Virus record (IMG/VR): IMGVR_UViG_3300040808_000522
Span: 1 to 39,771 of that record
Source: a virus
Reading direction: 5' to 3' (one strand)
Length of the DNA: 39,771 nt
The translations under genes and the position numbers were made by a program. Below the pieces are notes generated by a model. It saw only the letters and a program-made list of their open reading frames with translations. It was not told the origin of the DNA and ran no database searches. Positions 16,009 to 23,850 of this stretch are shown one piece after another. Positions within the stretch are counted from its first letter, which is position 1; the number at the start of each line of letters is the position of its first letter.

Positions 16009-16452
16009 TTATTTGATTGAGATAGTTCTAGGCTTTTTATGTTCTGGAACTATTCTCTCTAAAGACACCCTTAACAAGCCGTCTTTTAGTTCAGCGCCTT
16101 TAACTTCAACGTCTTCAGCGATTGTAAAAGATTTTTTAAAGTATCTTTTAGCGATACCTTTATGGATTACTTCTCCATCTTTAGTATCTTCCTTTTCGTC
16201 TTTTTTAGACTCAATAGATAAAACACCCTCCTCAAGGTCGATGTTTATATCTTTTTTATTATAACCAGCAAGTGCGATTTCAATATCGTACTTATTCTTA
16301 TCCTGTTTTACTATATTGTAATAAGGAAAAGCTGTAGTTTGGATATGATCTAACTGATGATCAAACATTGATTCAAAATGTCTGAACGTGTCATCAAATC
16401 CTACGGTTAGTGGTCTTAATTGATTGAAAATAGATAATGCTTTATTAGTCAT
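16009..16452 (-). CDS. hsp20: Small heat-shock protein Hsp20
   Basis: A 147-residue IbpA-like chaperone that holds unfolding proteins. The N-terminal arm (1-40) leads into an alpha-crystallin domain (about 42-135) with NKYDIEIALAGYNKKDINID, GVLSIESKKDE and KSFTIAEDVEVKGAELKDG, and LRVSLERIVPE. The C-terminal tail carries the I-x-I motif (ISI at 144-146). Hsp20 is common in T4-like cyanophages and pelagiphages. The start follows GGAGG. The combined promoter at 16517-16548 precedes it, so it may be expressed both early and late. Confidence 0.96.
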   Translation of the reverse strand: MTNKALSIFNQLRPLTVGFDDTFRHFESMFDHQLDHIQTTAFPYYNIVKQDKNKYDIEIALAGYNKKDINIDLEEGVLSIESKKDEKEDTKDGEVIHKGIAKRYFKKSFTIAEDVEVKGAELKDGLLRVSLERIVPEHKKPRTISIK

Positions 16453-16516
16453 AATTAACCTCCTTGTTTAAGCAAAGTTATCTTTATATCGAATACCCAT
16501 TTGGCATATTCAATAT

Positions 16517-16548
16517 TATTTATATAAGTACGATATTTTATTTGTCAA
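16517..16548 (-). promoter_or_regulatory. Combined sigma70 and late promoter for hsp20
   Basis: TATAAATA (16524-16517, minus strand) is an exact late box. TTGACA (16548-16543) lies 18 bases upstream of the TATAAA that forms the first six bases of the same box, so one -10 could serve both host sigma70 and phage gp55. The leader to the ATG at 16452 is about 60 bases. Confidence 0.65.
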
Positions 16549-16552
16549 CCCT

Positions 16553-16742
16553 ACTTATAGAAATTCACTAGGCTGAGGATCCCTACCAGTTCCCTAGTGA
16601 ATATCTATAAGTGGTAGTTTCATTTTGTCACGGAGTTAAACTACCAAACATCACCGATTTATATGGGTTGTTTTAGATTTTTAATCAACGTACAACCCCA
16701 ACGTATCTATACCTCTACAAGGTCTTATGAACCGCCTTGTAG
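16553..16742. ncRNA. Four-hairpin structured noncoding region
   Basis: The 332 bases between bS21 and hsp20 hold no convincing gene but four consecutive inverted repeats. H1: 16553-16572 with 16593-16612 (19 pairs, one mismatch, 20-base loop). H2: 16613-16620 with 16638-16645 (8 pairs), directly abutting H1. H3: 16665-16671 with 16692-16698 (7 pairs, 20-base loop). H4: 16715-16722 with 16735-16742 (8 pairs, 12-base loop). I cannot match this to a known RNA class. The strand is undetermined: minus-strand transcription from bS21 would cross it, and a weak plus-strand TTGGCA-16-TATAAG at 16501-16528 is also possible. The remaining bases at 16453-16552 hold the hsp20 promoter; 16743-16784 shows nothing. 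Confidence 0.55.
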
Positions 16743-16784
16743 TAATAATATATATACTTATCAGACACAGACGGCATAGAATTT

Positions 16785-17027
16785 TTATATTTTCTTTATT
16801 TTTACACCTTTTATCCAAGTATATCCTAACAATTCATCATTAGCCTTTTGTGCTTTTCTGATTATTTTAGAACGTTCTTTTGCTTTTTCACGTTTTATTT
16901 CTGATGGTTTAGAAAAGTATTTTTTATCTTTTATACTTTGCATAATTCCTGACCTTTGTACTTTTTTCTTTAGTACACGCATAGCCTTCTCTAAATTGCC
17001 ACCTCTTACTTCAACTGTAATTGACAT
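16785..17027 (-). CDS. rpsU: Ribosomal protein bS21
   Basis: An 80-residue homologue of the small-subunit protein bS21 (host proteins about 65-75 residues). It has the family core MSITVEVRGGNLEKAMRVLK and KKKVQRSGIM, followed by a basic helix (PSEIKREKAKERSKIIRKA) and a C-terminal tail with YTWIKGVKIKKI. bS21 sits near the platform of the 30S subunit and affects initiation. Phage copies, known from some pelagiphages, are thought to replace host bS21 and bias translation. The start follows GGGAGG; the ribosome site lies in the last codons of the 109-residue gene upstream. Confidence 0.93.
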   Translation of the reverse strand: MSITVEVRGGNLEKAMRVLKKKVQRSGIMQSIKDKKYFSKPSEIKREKAKERSKIIRKAQKANDELLGYTWIKGVKIKKI

Positions 17028-17030
17028 CTA

Positions 17031-17360
17031 TTATTTACCTCCCATCTCATTTTTAGGTTGTTTTTCCCACCTAGGTGGGTTATCACCACCAACATCAAAG
17101 TCGTGGTATGATCCTTTTTTATATGTATCATAATTAGGTCTGGCTGTTTTGCCAACAGCAAGTCCTTTAGAAACATCTTCTTTTGTATATCTTGGTTTTT
17201 TACTTTTATCTAAGCTACCTACACTAATAGGGTATCCTGGTTTTAATTTTTCAATCTTTCCACCCTTCGCTAAAAACTTTTTCATTTTTTCATCACGTTC
17301 TTCTTGTGACATTTTTGGTTTGTATTTTTCTAAACCACTATTATCTTTAAAATTTGTCAT
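17031..17360 (-). CDS. Basic hypothetical protein upstream of bS21, 109 aa
   Basis: A 109-residue, Lys/Gly-rich, apparently unstructured protein (MTNFKDNSGLEKYKPKMSQE start; FLAKGGKIEKLKPGYPISVG; DVGGDNPPRWEKQPKNEMGGK end). No catalytic motif or membrane segment is seen. It is coupled to bS21: only three bases separate them, and its end carries the bS21 ribosome site. Its basic, low-complexity nature would suit RNA or ribosome binding, which is an inference from the neighbour. Confidence 0.7.
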   Translation of the reverse strand: MTNFKDNSGLEKYKPKMSQEERDEKMKKFLAKGGKIEKLKPGYPISVGSLDKSKKPRYTKEDVSKGLAVGKTARPNYDTYKKGSYHDFDVGGDNPPRWEKQPKNEMGGK

Positions 17361-17382
17361 TATTTTCCTTATTTAAAGTTAA

Positions 17383-17406
17383 CTTGTGGGGCACAACCCC
17401 CACAAG
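17383..17406 (-). terminator. Hairpin after CobS-like gene
   Basis: CTTGTGGGG (17383-17391) pairs with CCCCACAAG (17398-17406) around a six-base loop. On the minus strand it follows the CobS-like gene stop by about 28 bases and is succeeded by TTAACTTTAAAT. Probable intrinsic terminator with a poor U run, or a processing hairpin. Confidence 0.6.
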
Positions 17407-17434
17407 CGGACTTACACTATGGATAGATTTTTGA

Positions 17435-18637
17435 CTAGACTTGGAAATCCTCATCTTTGTCATCCTCACTATCATTGGAATTCTCTTGTAGAATTTCTGC
17501 CTCATCAGCCTGTTTCTTAGCATCAAGGATTTCTTCTACTGAAGCACCACTATCTACTTTACCATACAGATCAACAAATGATGTTTTCGTATCATCATCA
17601 AATCTATTAGTACATACGGATATTGCCTTCATCTTATTTTTAAAGATACCGTATGCCTCAGCGATATGTACAAGTCTTCTGGTACTTATAATCTCATCAA
17701 CACCGCCATCTTTGTAGGTTTTTCTAATCACATCTGCCCATGTCACTAGATTATGAGCAAACTTGTCATCAGACTTGCCAGCAGACTTTAATTTTGTACT
17801 AACAATTTTTTCTTCAATTTTAGCACTTGGATATTCTTGTTCAAATGTAACAGGAAATCTCTCAAGGAATGCCTCGTTAAGAACATTAGTACCGATAAAC
17901 TTACCGTCATCACTACCTTGACCTTTAGTGTTAGCAGTTGCAATCACATTGAAGCCAAGTTTAGGTTTAACAAACTTGTTTATCTTTTTAACATAGACAC
18001 CCGAACCCTCAAGGATAGGTTGTAAACACATAATCTTATTACTTGCAAGGTCAATCTCGTCAAGTAAAAGAACAGCACCTCTTTCCATTGCCTCAATAAC
18101 AGGACCATTTTGCCATACGGTTTGACCATCTTTAAGTCTGTAACCACCAAGTAAATCATCCTCATCGGTTTCAATCGTAATGTTACATCTAATCATCTCA
18201 CGTTTTGCCTCGGCACATGCCTGGGTCACAGCAAGTGTCTTACCGTTACCAGAAAGACCTGTAATAAAAACAGGATAGAATTTTTTAGATTTTACAATAC
18301 TACTAATATCTGTATAATTACCAAACTTAACAAAGTCAGTATCCTTTTGAGGAACTACATTGTCGGTCAATGAAGACACGATATAAGCAGCCTTTGTATC
18401 ATTTGATATTTTAGTATCAGTTGTATCAACTGTGGTTGTATCAGATTCAACAGAGTCAACATTAAGAGTATAGATTCCTCTGCCGACTTTATATTTGTCT
18501 GATTTTAACCAAGAAGGATTTTTGATAGCCTTCTTTTTAACAAGAGCATTAATCTCTGCTCTGGTTACTGTATCTTTTTTGTAAGTATCTTTTAATACTT
18601 TCAATACAGTTTTTTGTGTTTTATTTAACTCAATCAT
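17435..18637 (-). CDS. cobS: CobS-like AAA+ ATPase (MoxR type)
   Basis: A 400-residue AAA+ protein like those annotated CobS (cobaltochelatase subunit) in T4-like marine phages. Residues 1-60 form a small winged-helix-like domain (TQKTVLKVLKDTYKKDTVTR); residues 61-100 are a Thr/Asp-rich linker. Walker A is GLSGNGKT at 127-134, Walker B LLLDEID near 190-196, and sensor/arginine-finger motifs are FNVIATANTKG and NEAFLERFPV. The C-terminus is acidic. The adjacent VWA-domain gene at 18719 makes a MoxR-VWA pair; such pairs remodel proteins or insert metals. Cobalamin synthesis is not proven, because the other chelatase parts are absent here. It has its own promoter (18672-18700). Confidence 0.88.
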   Translation of the reverse strand: MIELNKTQKTVLKVLKDTYKKDTVTRAEINALVKKKAIKNPSWLKSDKYKVGRGIYTLNVDSVESDTTTVDTTDTKISNDTKAAYIVSSLTDNVVPQKDTDFVKFGNYTDISSIVKSKKFYPVFITGLSGNGKTLAVTQACAEAKREMIRCNITIETDEDDLLGGYRLKDGQTVWQNGPVIEAMERGAVLLLDEIDLASNKIMCLQPILEGSGVYVKKINKFVKPKLGFNVIATANTKGQGSDDGKFIGTNVLNEAFLERFPVTFEQEYPSAKIEEKIVSTKLKSAGKSDDKFAHNLVTWADVIRKTYKDGGVDEIISTRRLVHIAEAYGIFKNKMKAISVCTNRFDDDTKTSFVDLYGKVDSGASVEEILDAKKQADEAEILQENSNDSEDDKDEDFQV

Positions 18638-18671
18638 AATATAAGTCCTTTCATATTTAAGTTATACATAT

Positions 18672-18700
18672 ATGCTATCATTTTTTGGGGTAAAAGTCAA
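18672..18700 (-). promoter_or_regulatory. Promoter for CobS-like gene
   Basis: On the minus strand TTGACT (18700-18695), a 17-base spacer and TAGCAT (18677-18672). It matches the promoter of the VWA gene at 20866-20894 in both boxes and in the GCTTGACTTTT context, implying coordinated expression. Confidence 0.7.
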
Positions 18701-18718
18701 GCGAAAAAAACCCTTCAT

Positions 18719-20854
18719 TTATGCGATCCTTTTGATAAAGTTTTGTAGTAATACTCTGGAATTGATTCGTTTTTTCATTCCCGACATAAACATCTTTTTT
18801 AAAGTTCTCTTATCAGTTGAATCTGATTCGAATACTTGATTAGCAACTCTAGTGCCAGAGTTAACATAAAAGTAAACATCATAAGCAGTATTATAATCAG
18901 CGATAAATTTGTCTTTAGTAAACATTTTTTTAGCCAACATCTCTTTATTGTAAGGTACTCTTAACTGATATTGTAATTCTCTATATTTTGAAACTAGATA
19001 GAAACCAATAGTTTGTAAATCATATTTCTTTTTTAAGTATTTTAACATAACACTAGTGAAATCTCTACGTTCCATATAGTAACTACCTGCCATTTGATAT
19101 TTACCATTCAGTTTAATATATAACTCACCATTACCATGTCTATTAATACTATTAGCAGCACCGTCAGTTAAAGTAACAAGTGACAACTTTTCAACATTAT
19201 AGTCTTTTTTGAATTTTTTGATAATATGATCCATACCAATCAATGACTCATTAAGTGGTGTTGAGGATAAATAATAGTCACCTGAAATTGCAGGAACAGT
19301 TTGATCTTCAGCCGATGGATCGTAACGTCTGGAAGTATAATAATCACCAAAGTACATTGCAGCCCTATGCAATATAGTAGCACATCTCATATAATCAACT
19401 TTAGATTGTTTATGTGAAAACAGTTGAACCAATTTAGTTGAAGCGTCAGGTAATATTGTTTTACTATTAACAGTAAAACCAGACTCTAAATAATCACTTT
19501 TTGAATCTCTACAGTTATTCATAAACGCATAAACTGAAAAAGGTATATTAATTTTTTTACAAAATAAAGATAAATTTAATAGTTGTTCAACTGTAGGTAA
19601 AATGTGTTTTTGCATTGAACCAGACCAATCAAGTAGTAAAATCATACCGTGATTTTTTTGATTAGGTACAGTAGTCATCTTTTTAAATATATCTTCAGCA
19701 AATTTATAAGTGTGTAATTTAAGTGGATCAACAATACCTGTTTTATCTTGTGAAGCACGAGCATATAACTTAGCATTTTTTTTCATCTCAAATTCTTTAA
19801 CTAAAAAGTTAACAACATTAGAAGACTCTTTCATAAATTTTTGAGTTCTAATCTTTGCCTTGTTGATTTGTTGTTTATCATGTTCTGTATTGTTATATGA
19901 TTTATCATAAATCGCAATATCTCTAATAAATTTTTTATAAGGAATAATCAATTTTTTAAGATTAACTTTTGGTAGTTCAGCATAACATCTATTATGAGCA
20001 GTATCATCAGTAATGCCTTTAACCGATGTTTCATACATCTCAGCAGTAAGAGGTGTTAACTCACTTGGTGTATTATCAGTTGTACCTGCACCATTACTGC
20101 CAGTTTGTTTAGAGTCTTTTTTGTTTGCCTCATCATCTGATTTATCTGACTCTGATTTTTTTTCTAACCATTCTTCTAATTTTTCATCTATAGATTTACT
20201 ATCATTTGATTCTGTATTAGAATCAGTATCTTCATTTTTTTCATTAGATGGTGTATAAATTTTTTGTAATTGCGGTTGTTTTTTCAATTCATCTTTACAA
20301 TACCCAAGTATTTCCTCAGATAGTTTTAAAACATCATCAAACGTTTTACATTTATCAACAGCGTCAACTAACATTTTTTCTTTATTAGAAAATTTAAAGT
20401 TAAGTTTTTTAGATGATTTGTAGTATAAATTGATCTTGTCGATTAGTGTATAATCAGTTTGTATGTTTTTACCTTTAGTGCCAAAGAAATTATCTTTATA
20501 CATTTTATCAAAACCTTTGATGTAGTCATCAGTAAGACCAGGATATTTTTTCTGTATAAGTTTATCAATTCTAGCGTCTTCAATAACGTTTACAAATGAT
20601 TTAAATTCTTTAGTTCTATTTGCCATATCTTTCCATGACTCAGCAGGAGTATGTAAAGCATGAGATACCTCATGGCCAACCAACATGTCATAAACATGTT
20701 TAGATTTTTGTTCTTCTTTAAAGATAGGGATTGTTAATATTCTATTGACTACATCAAACGAAGCAGTTTGTACTTTGTTTTCTTGTACTTCAATATTTTC
20801 TGTAGCAAGTAGTTTTGCAAGTTGTGATTTATTTGTCATAGTGTTTTTATTCAT
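18719..20854 (-). CDS. Metallopeptidase-VWA protein (CobT-like)
   Basis: A 711-residue protein from the ATG at 20854 (a GTG nine bases upstream would add three residues). The N-terminal domain has HEVSH at 61-65, an HExxH zinc-peptidase motif, with a downstream IEDARID (91-97) that could provide the third ligand. A Ser/Asp/Lys-rich disordered linker spans about 200-265. The C-terminal half is a von Willebrand A domain with the MIDAS motif DWSGS at 409-413 and a later TLTDG. This resembles CobT-like partners of CobS ATPases. The pair would act as an ATP-driven protein-remodelling machine; the peptidase motif suggests cleavage of a target. It has its own promoter. Confidence 0.82.
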   Translation of the reverse strand: MNKNTMTNKSQLAKLLATENIEVQENKVQTASFDVVNRILTIPIFKEEQKSKHVYDMLVGHEVSHALHTPAESWKDMANRTKEFKSFVNVIEDARIDKLIQKKYPGLTDDYIKGFDKMYKDNFFGTKGKNIQTDYTLIDKINLYYKSSKKLNFKFSNKEKMLVDAVDKCKTFDDVLKLSEEILGYCKDELKKQPQLQKIYTPSNEKNEDTDSNTESNDSKSIDEKLEEWLEKKSESDKSDDEANKKDSKQTGSNGAGTTDNTPSELTPLTAEMYETSVKGITDDTAHNRCYAELPKVNLKKLIIPYKKFIRDIAIYDKSYNNTEHDKQQINKAKIRTQKFMKESSNVVNFLVKEFEMKKNAKLYARASQDKTGIVDPLKLHTYKFAEDIFKKMTTVPNQKNHGMILLLDWSGSMQKHILPTVEQLLNLSLFCKKINIPFSVYAFMNNCRDSKSDYLESGFTVNSKTILPDASTKLVQLFSHKQSKVDYMRCATILHRAAMYFGDYYTSRRYDPSAEDQTVPAISGDYYLSSTPLNESLIGMDHIIKKFKKDYNVEKLSLVTLTDGAANSINRHGNGELYIKLNGKYQMAGSYYMERRDFTSVMLKYLKKKYDLQTIGFYLVSKYRELQYQLRVPYNKEMLAKKMFTKDKFIADYNTAYDVYFYVNSGTRVANQVFESDSTDKRTLKKMFMSGMKKRINSRVLLQNFIKRIA

Positions 20855-20865
20855 AATATACACTT

Positions 20866-20894
20866 ATGCTATATTAAAACACTCTAAAAGTCAA
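20866..20894 (-). promoter_or_regulatory. Promoter for VWA gene
   Basis: On the minus strand TTGACT (20894-20889), a 17-base spacer and TAGCAT (20871-20866), near-identical in plan to the CobS-gene promoter. Confidence 0.7.
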
Positions 20895-20964
20895 GCACTA
20901 AAGGTAACGTATTTACTAGGTTTTTAGGAATAATTTTGAGAACAAAACAAGAACATATGTTTTT

Positions 20965-22050
20965 TTATTTAATTCCTATGAATATTGGCTCATATTTACG
21001 TCCTGGAATGTCAGGTCTTGCGAATCGACCTATATAATTATTCTTTTGTTTGGACTCTACAGAATCACCATCTAGTGTAGATTGTGTTTGTGTACCTTGT
21101 TGTGTTGATAATGACAACCACCATATTTCTATATCTTTAAATCCTGCCTCAACCATACAATCATATGTATCTTCCTCAAATGTTTTATATGATTTAACAT
21201 TTGCAACATTAAACGCAGCTCTTTTGCCAGGTTTTAGACCTGTGTGTGCATTTTTAATAGTTTGTAATAGGAAACCATTACGCCATTCATCTTGTTGTTT
21301 GAATTTATTAAATGATTGTTCTGGTTCATCACCATATTGTTCGTGTCCTAAATAAGGTGGACTTGTAAATACAAAGTCCAAACTATTTTCAGTAGGTATA
21401 TAAGTTTCACTACCTTGTTTTAATAGCACATATTTTTTATGAGAGTGGCCATACTCATCTCTAATCTTTTCTAAACCTGCATATGTAGGAACACAAGGGT
21501 CTGTGCCTATGTAATTAACGCCAGCTGCAATTGCACCCATTAAACGACCACCGTAACCCATACTAGGATCCCATACTGTACCTGCTTCTGTTCCTTCTAA
21601 TGGACTATCTTTTTCTACAAATATATCATATAAAGTTGCGGCTGCTGTAGGTCTAAAATTAGATACCATTTGAGTACCACTATATCTTCGCAACATAGCT
21701 CTCATATCTGACTCTGTAATTTTATGTGCTTCTCGTTTAGTAAAGAAAGTTCCTGTAAGTATTTTACTAATGCCTTTTTCTAAATGTTCTTCGTCTTCCC
21801 ATATATCCATAGGTGTTTTCATTTTACCACATTTAATACCCCATGCGTGGTGCATATAAGACCATGCAAGTGTTAACCCATGTGTTGATTGACCTATAAT
21901 TTTATTCTGTGTATCTAATATGGTATCTCTATTAAATGATAATAATTTTTGAAATTCATCATTACGCCATTTTCTATCTTCAGGATAGTATGGGAATCCT
22001 TTATTATCTTTCCAATCTCTAACTACTTCTTTTGCGTTTGACATATACAT
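20965..22050 (-). CDS. SAM-dependent DNA methyltransferase, TSPPY type (paralogue B)
   Basis: A 361-residue amino-methyltransferase of the same family as the gene at 6971-8227. The SAM motif reads VWDPSMGYGGRLMG (159-172) and the catalytic motif TSPPY lies at 229-233, preceded by the IGTDPCVPTYAG block. The C-terminus contains a specificity-like section ending PGRKYEPIFIGIK. It overlaps the upstream acetyltransferase gene by 32 bases; an ATG two codons later (22044) is an alternative start. The target sequence cannot be told. Having two diverged copies implies two target sites or two stages of infection. Confidence 0.85.
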   Translation of the reverse strand: MYMSNAKEVVRDWKDNKGFPYYPEDRKWRNDEFQKLLSFNRDTILDTQNKIIGQSTHGLTLAWSYMHHAWGIKCGKMKTPMDIWEDEEHLEKGISKILTGTFFTKREAHKITESDMRAMLRRYSGTQMVSNFRPTAAATLYDIFVEKDSPLEGTEAGTVWDPSMGYGGRLMGAIAAGVNYIGTDPCVPTYAGLEKIRDEYGHSHKKYVLLKQGSETYIPTENSLDFVFTSPPYLGHEQYGDEPEQSFNKFKQQDEWRNGFLLQTIKNAHTGLKPGKRAAFNVANVKSYKTFEEDTYDCMVEAGFKDIEIWWLSLSTQQGTQTQSTLDGDSVESKQKNNYIGRFARPDIPGRKYEPIFIGIK

Positions 22051-22453
22051 TACCAGGGATTGTGCCTTTTGACCAACTTGTTGTCCCGATTAAATTCATA
22101 TTCATTTTAACATAAAACTTGTTTGCTGTCAAGTTGTCAGCTCTTACTGATAAAAATACGTCTTTTGGGCAATACTCAAAGAAATTATTAAGAATTGATT
22201 GAGCAGTACCAGAACCTGGCGAATCACTTGCAATCTGGTGTAATACAGTATCACCTTTTTCTACTTGTACATCACCTATTTTTTGTCTTCTTTTTGCGTG
22301 ATGAAACGTAATCAATATACCATCTTCTAAAATAAGTTGTTTTTTATTAATCATTCTCATCATATAATCTGTTCTTACATGAGGAAACCACTTCTTGTGG
22401 CTATAAAATATTTCTTTTACTTTATTAAAATCTTTTTTTTCAGCAAATATCAT
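22019..22453 (-). CDS. GNAT-like acetyltransferase
   Basis: A 144-residue protein with the GNAT pattern in its C-terminal half: FLSVRADNLTANKFYVKMNM (residues ~108-127) resembles motif B, where an Asn and Tyr bind acetyl-CoA and act as acid, followed by LIGTTSWSKGTIPG. The canonical A motif (Q/RxxGxG/A) is degenerate: SDSPGSGTAQS at 77-87 could serve as the pyrophosphate loop. The substrate is unknown. It overlaps the small gene at 22450 by four bases (ATGA) and the methyltransferase after it, so it is a tight operon member. Confidence 0.7.
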   Translation of the reverse strand: MIFAEKKDFNKVKEIFYSHKKWFPHVRTDYMMRMINKKQLILEDGILITFHHAKRRQKIGDVQVEKGDTVLHQIASDSPGSGTAQSILNNFFEYCPKDVFLSVRADNLTANKFYVKMNMNLIGTTSWSKGTIPGNVYVKRKRSS

Positions 22454-22686
22454 TTAACTACCTCTACAGGACTTTCAGTTTCTATTACTACTCGAGCACC
22501 ACAATTTAGTAAGGGTTTATCATTACCACCATAGACAATTTTACTAGGGCCTAATATTTCTACCTCATGGCAATAAGTATTAGTTTTGCCTGATTTAATT
22601 GTAATTACAGGATCGTTTTTATCGTGTTTTTTATTTGCTCGTATAACGTGTTGATTAACGTGTATGTATGTCTTTTTATTCTTCAC
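22450..22686 (-). CDS. Conserved small phage protein, 78 aa (GTG start)
   Basis: A 78-residue beta-rich protein (MKNKKTYIHVNQHVIRANKK start; CHEVEILGPSKIVYGG; CGARVVIETESPVEVVK). The start is GTG at 22686 inside the end of the upstream hydroxylase gene. The family, with its HVNQHVIRANKKH opening, occurs in many phages, but I know no function. Two cysteines, in CHEV and CGAR, could bind metal. Coupled both ways by overlaps. Confidence 0.75.
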   Translation of the reverse strand: MKNKKTYIHVNQHVIRANKKHDKNDPVITIKSGKTNTYCHEVEILGPSKIVYGGNDKPLLNCGARVVIETESPVEVVK

Positions 22687-23320
22687 TTTGTTTTAATAAG
22701 TTTTCTAATTTAGGGTTCATATAACAATCTATAACTAAATGTAATCTATCATATAAAGATTTGTTATGTACAGCATGAGGTTTAGATACATCAACGTAAT
22801 AGTATTTACCTATTTCTAAATTAAAATGGTGTTCTTTCTTATCTTCCCATAGATAAAAATGTACGTTCTTATCAGTTCTTAATGGGACATGTAATCTTAC
22901 TAATTTGCCGTCTTTTATTTCTTTATCAACTTTGTCTGTGTGTTTTGAAATAGATGTTCCTGCTCTTAATCTCATTATTCTAACTCTATCAAATTCAGCA
23001 GGTATATGAGATAGAATTTCTTTTATAGGTAACATTTCAGATTGCTCGTATAGATATGTCCATCTTAAAGGTTGTACCTCTACGCCACTTTTTAGAACAC
23101 CTGGTTTTAATATATTCAACACATCATCACTATATCCTTTTATAGATATAGCTTCCCATCCATACCAAGTTTTATCTGGTTGGGATTCATCCCATTTTAA
23201 TTTTTCGTTATATTTCGTTTTTACAGCTGAAAATTCTATGTTATCTATGAAATCGCAACAGTTAGCTAAACTATTTTTATAGTGAGGTAAATCTATTTCT
23301 TTGCAGATTGTTGTTTCCAT
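22676..23320 (-). CDS. Aspartyl/asparaginyl beta-hydroxylase-like oxygenase
   Basis: A 214-residue Fe(II)/2-oxoglutarate enzyme like the Asp/Asn hydroxylases. The metal and cosubstrate residues appear as His127-x-Asp129 (SISKHTDK), His182 (SKPHAVHNKS) and Arg192 (YDRLHLVIDCY). The core strand RLHVPLRTDKNVHFYLW is typical of this family. It sits just after peptide deformylase with a 28-base overlap, so a role in modifying proteins after synthesis is plausible. Free amino acids are another possible substrate. Confidence 0.85.
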   Translation of the reverse strand: METTICKEIDLPHYKNSLANCCDFIDNIEFSAVKTKYNEKLKWDESQPDKTWYGWEAISIKGYSDDVLNILKPGVLKSGVEVQPLRWTYLYEQSEMLPIKEILSHIPAEFDRVRIMRLRAGTSISKHTDKVDKEIKDGKLVRLHVPLRTDKNVHFYLWEDKKEHHFNLEIGKYYYVDVSKPHAVHNKSLYDRLHLVIDCYMNPKLENLLKQSEE

Positions 23321-23850
23321 AATTCTTGTGCCTTTCTTATTTCTTTATCTCTTTTTTTAAGAGCATAGTCTAATTTAAACTTACTAACCTTTTCTGTAAA
23401 AACTGTACCGTTCATATGATCTAGCTCATGTTGATAACATCTACTAACAATGCCAATCATATCTTCTTCTTGTTCTTTTAAATCCTCATCAAGGTATTTA
23501 ACTTTTACAGCACTTGGTCTTTCTATATCTAAAAATAGAAAAGGGAAAGTTAAGCATCCTTCTTTGAGTCTAGTTGTTTGTTTACTTTCCTCAACTATTG
23601 TAGGATTTATACAAGTCCACCTTTTACTTTTATGTATTTCAGGATGAGCTCCCATTATAAACATTCTATATGGTTTGCCTACTTGATTAGCTGATAATCC
23701 AATACCTCCATATTTTTTCATAGTTTCAAACATATTATCTACAAATTCTTTTAGTTCTATTTTTTCTTGTTTCTTAAATGTTTCAATATCAAAAGGTGCT
23801 ATGCTTGATAGTACTCTTGGATCAGATGGTGGTAATAACTCATATATCAT
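23293..23850 (-). CDS. def: Peptide deformylase
   Basis: A 185-residue metalloenzyme that removes the formyl group from new proteins. The three signature motifs are all present: GGIGLSANQ at 48-56 (motif 1), EGCLTFP at 97-103 (motif 2, metal-binding Cys99) and QHELDH at 140-145 (motif 3, HExxH-like). Marine phages often carry this enzyme, thought to sustain deformylation of abundant phage (or photosystem) proteins. The start overlaps the stop of gene 46 (ATGA). Confidence 0.96.
   Translation of the reverse strand: MIYELLPPSDPRVLSSIAPFDIETFKKQEKIELKEFVDNMFETMKKYGGIGLSANQVGKPYRMFIMGAHPEIHKSKRWTCINPTIVEESKQTTRLKEGCLTFPFLFLDIERPSAVKVKYLDEDLKEQEEDMIGIVSRCYQHELDHMNGTVFTEKVSKFKLDYALKKRDKEIRKAQELWKQQSAKK

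Noticed and set aside
16573-16579. CTGAGGA, resembling the hammerhead ribozyme core CUGANGA
   Set aside because: No stem II, GAAA box or cleavage triplet follows; it is simply part of the hairpin 1 loop.
17980-18174. 64-codon minus-strand frame within the CobS-like gene
   Set aside because: Overlaps the Walker B region of an unmistakable AAA+ gene in another frame; no ribosome site.
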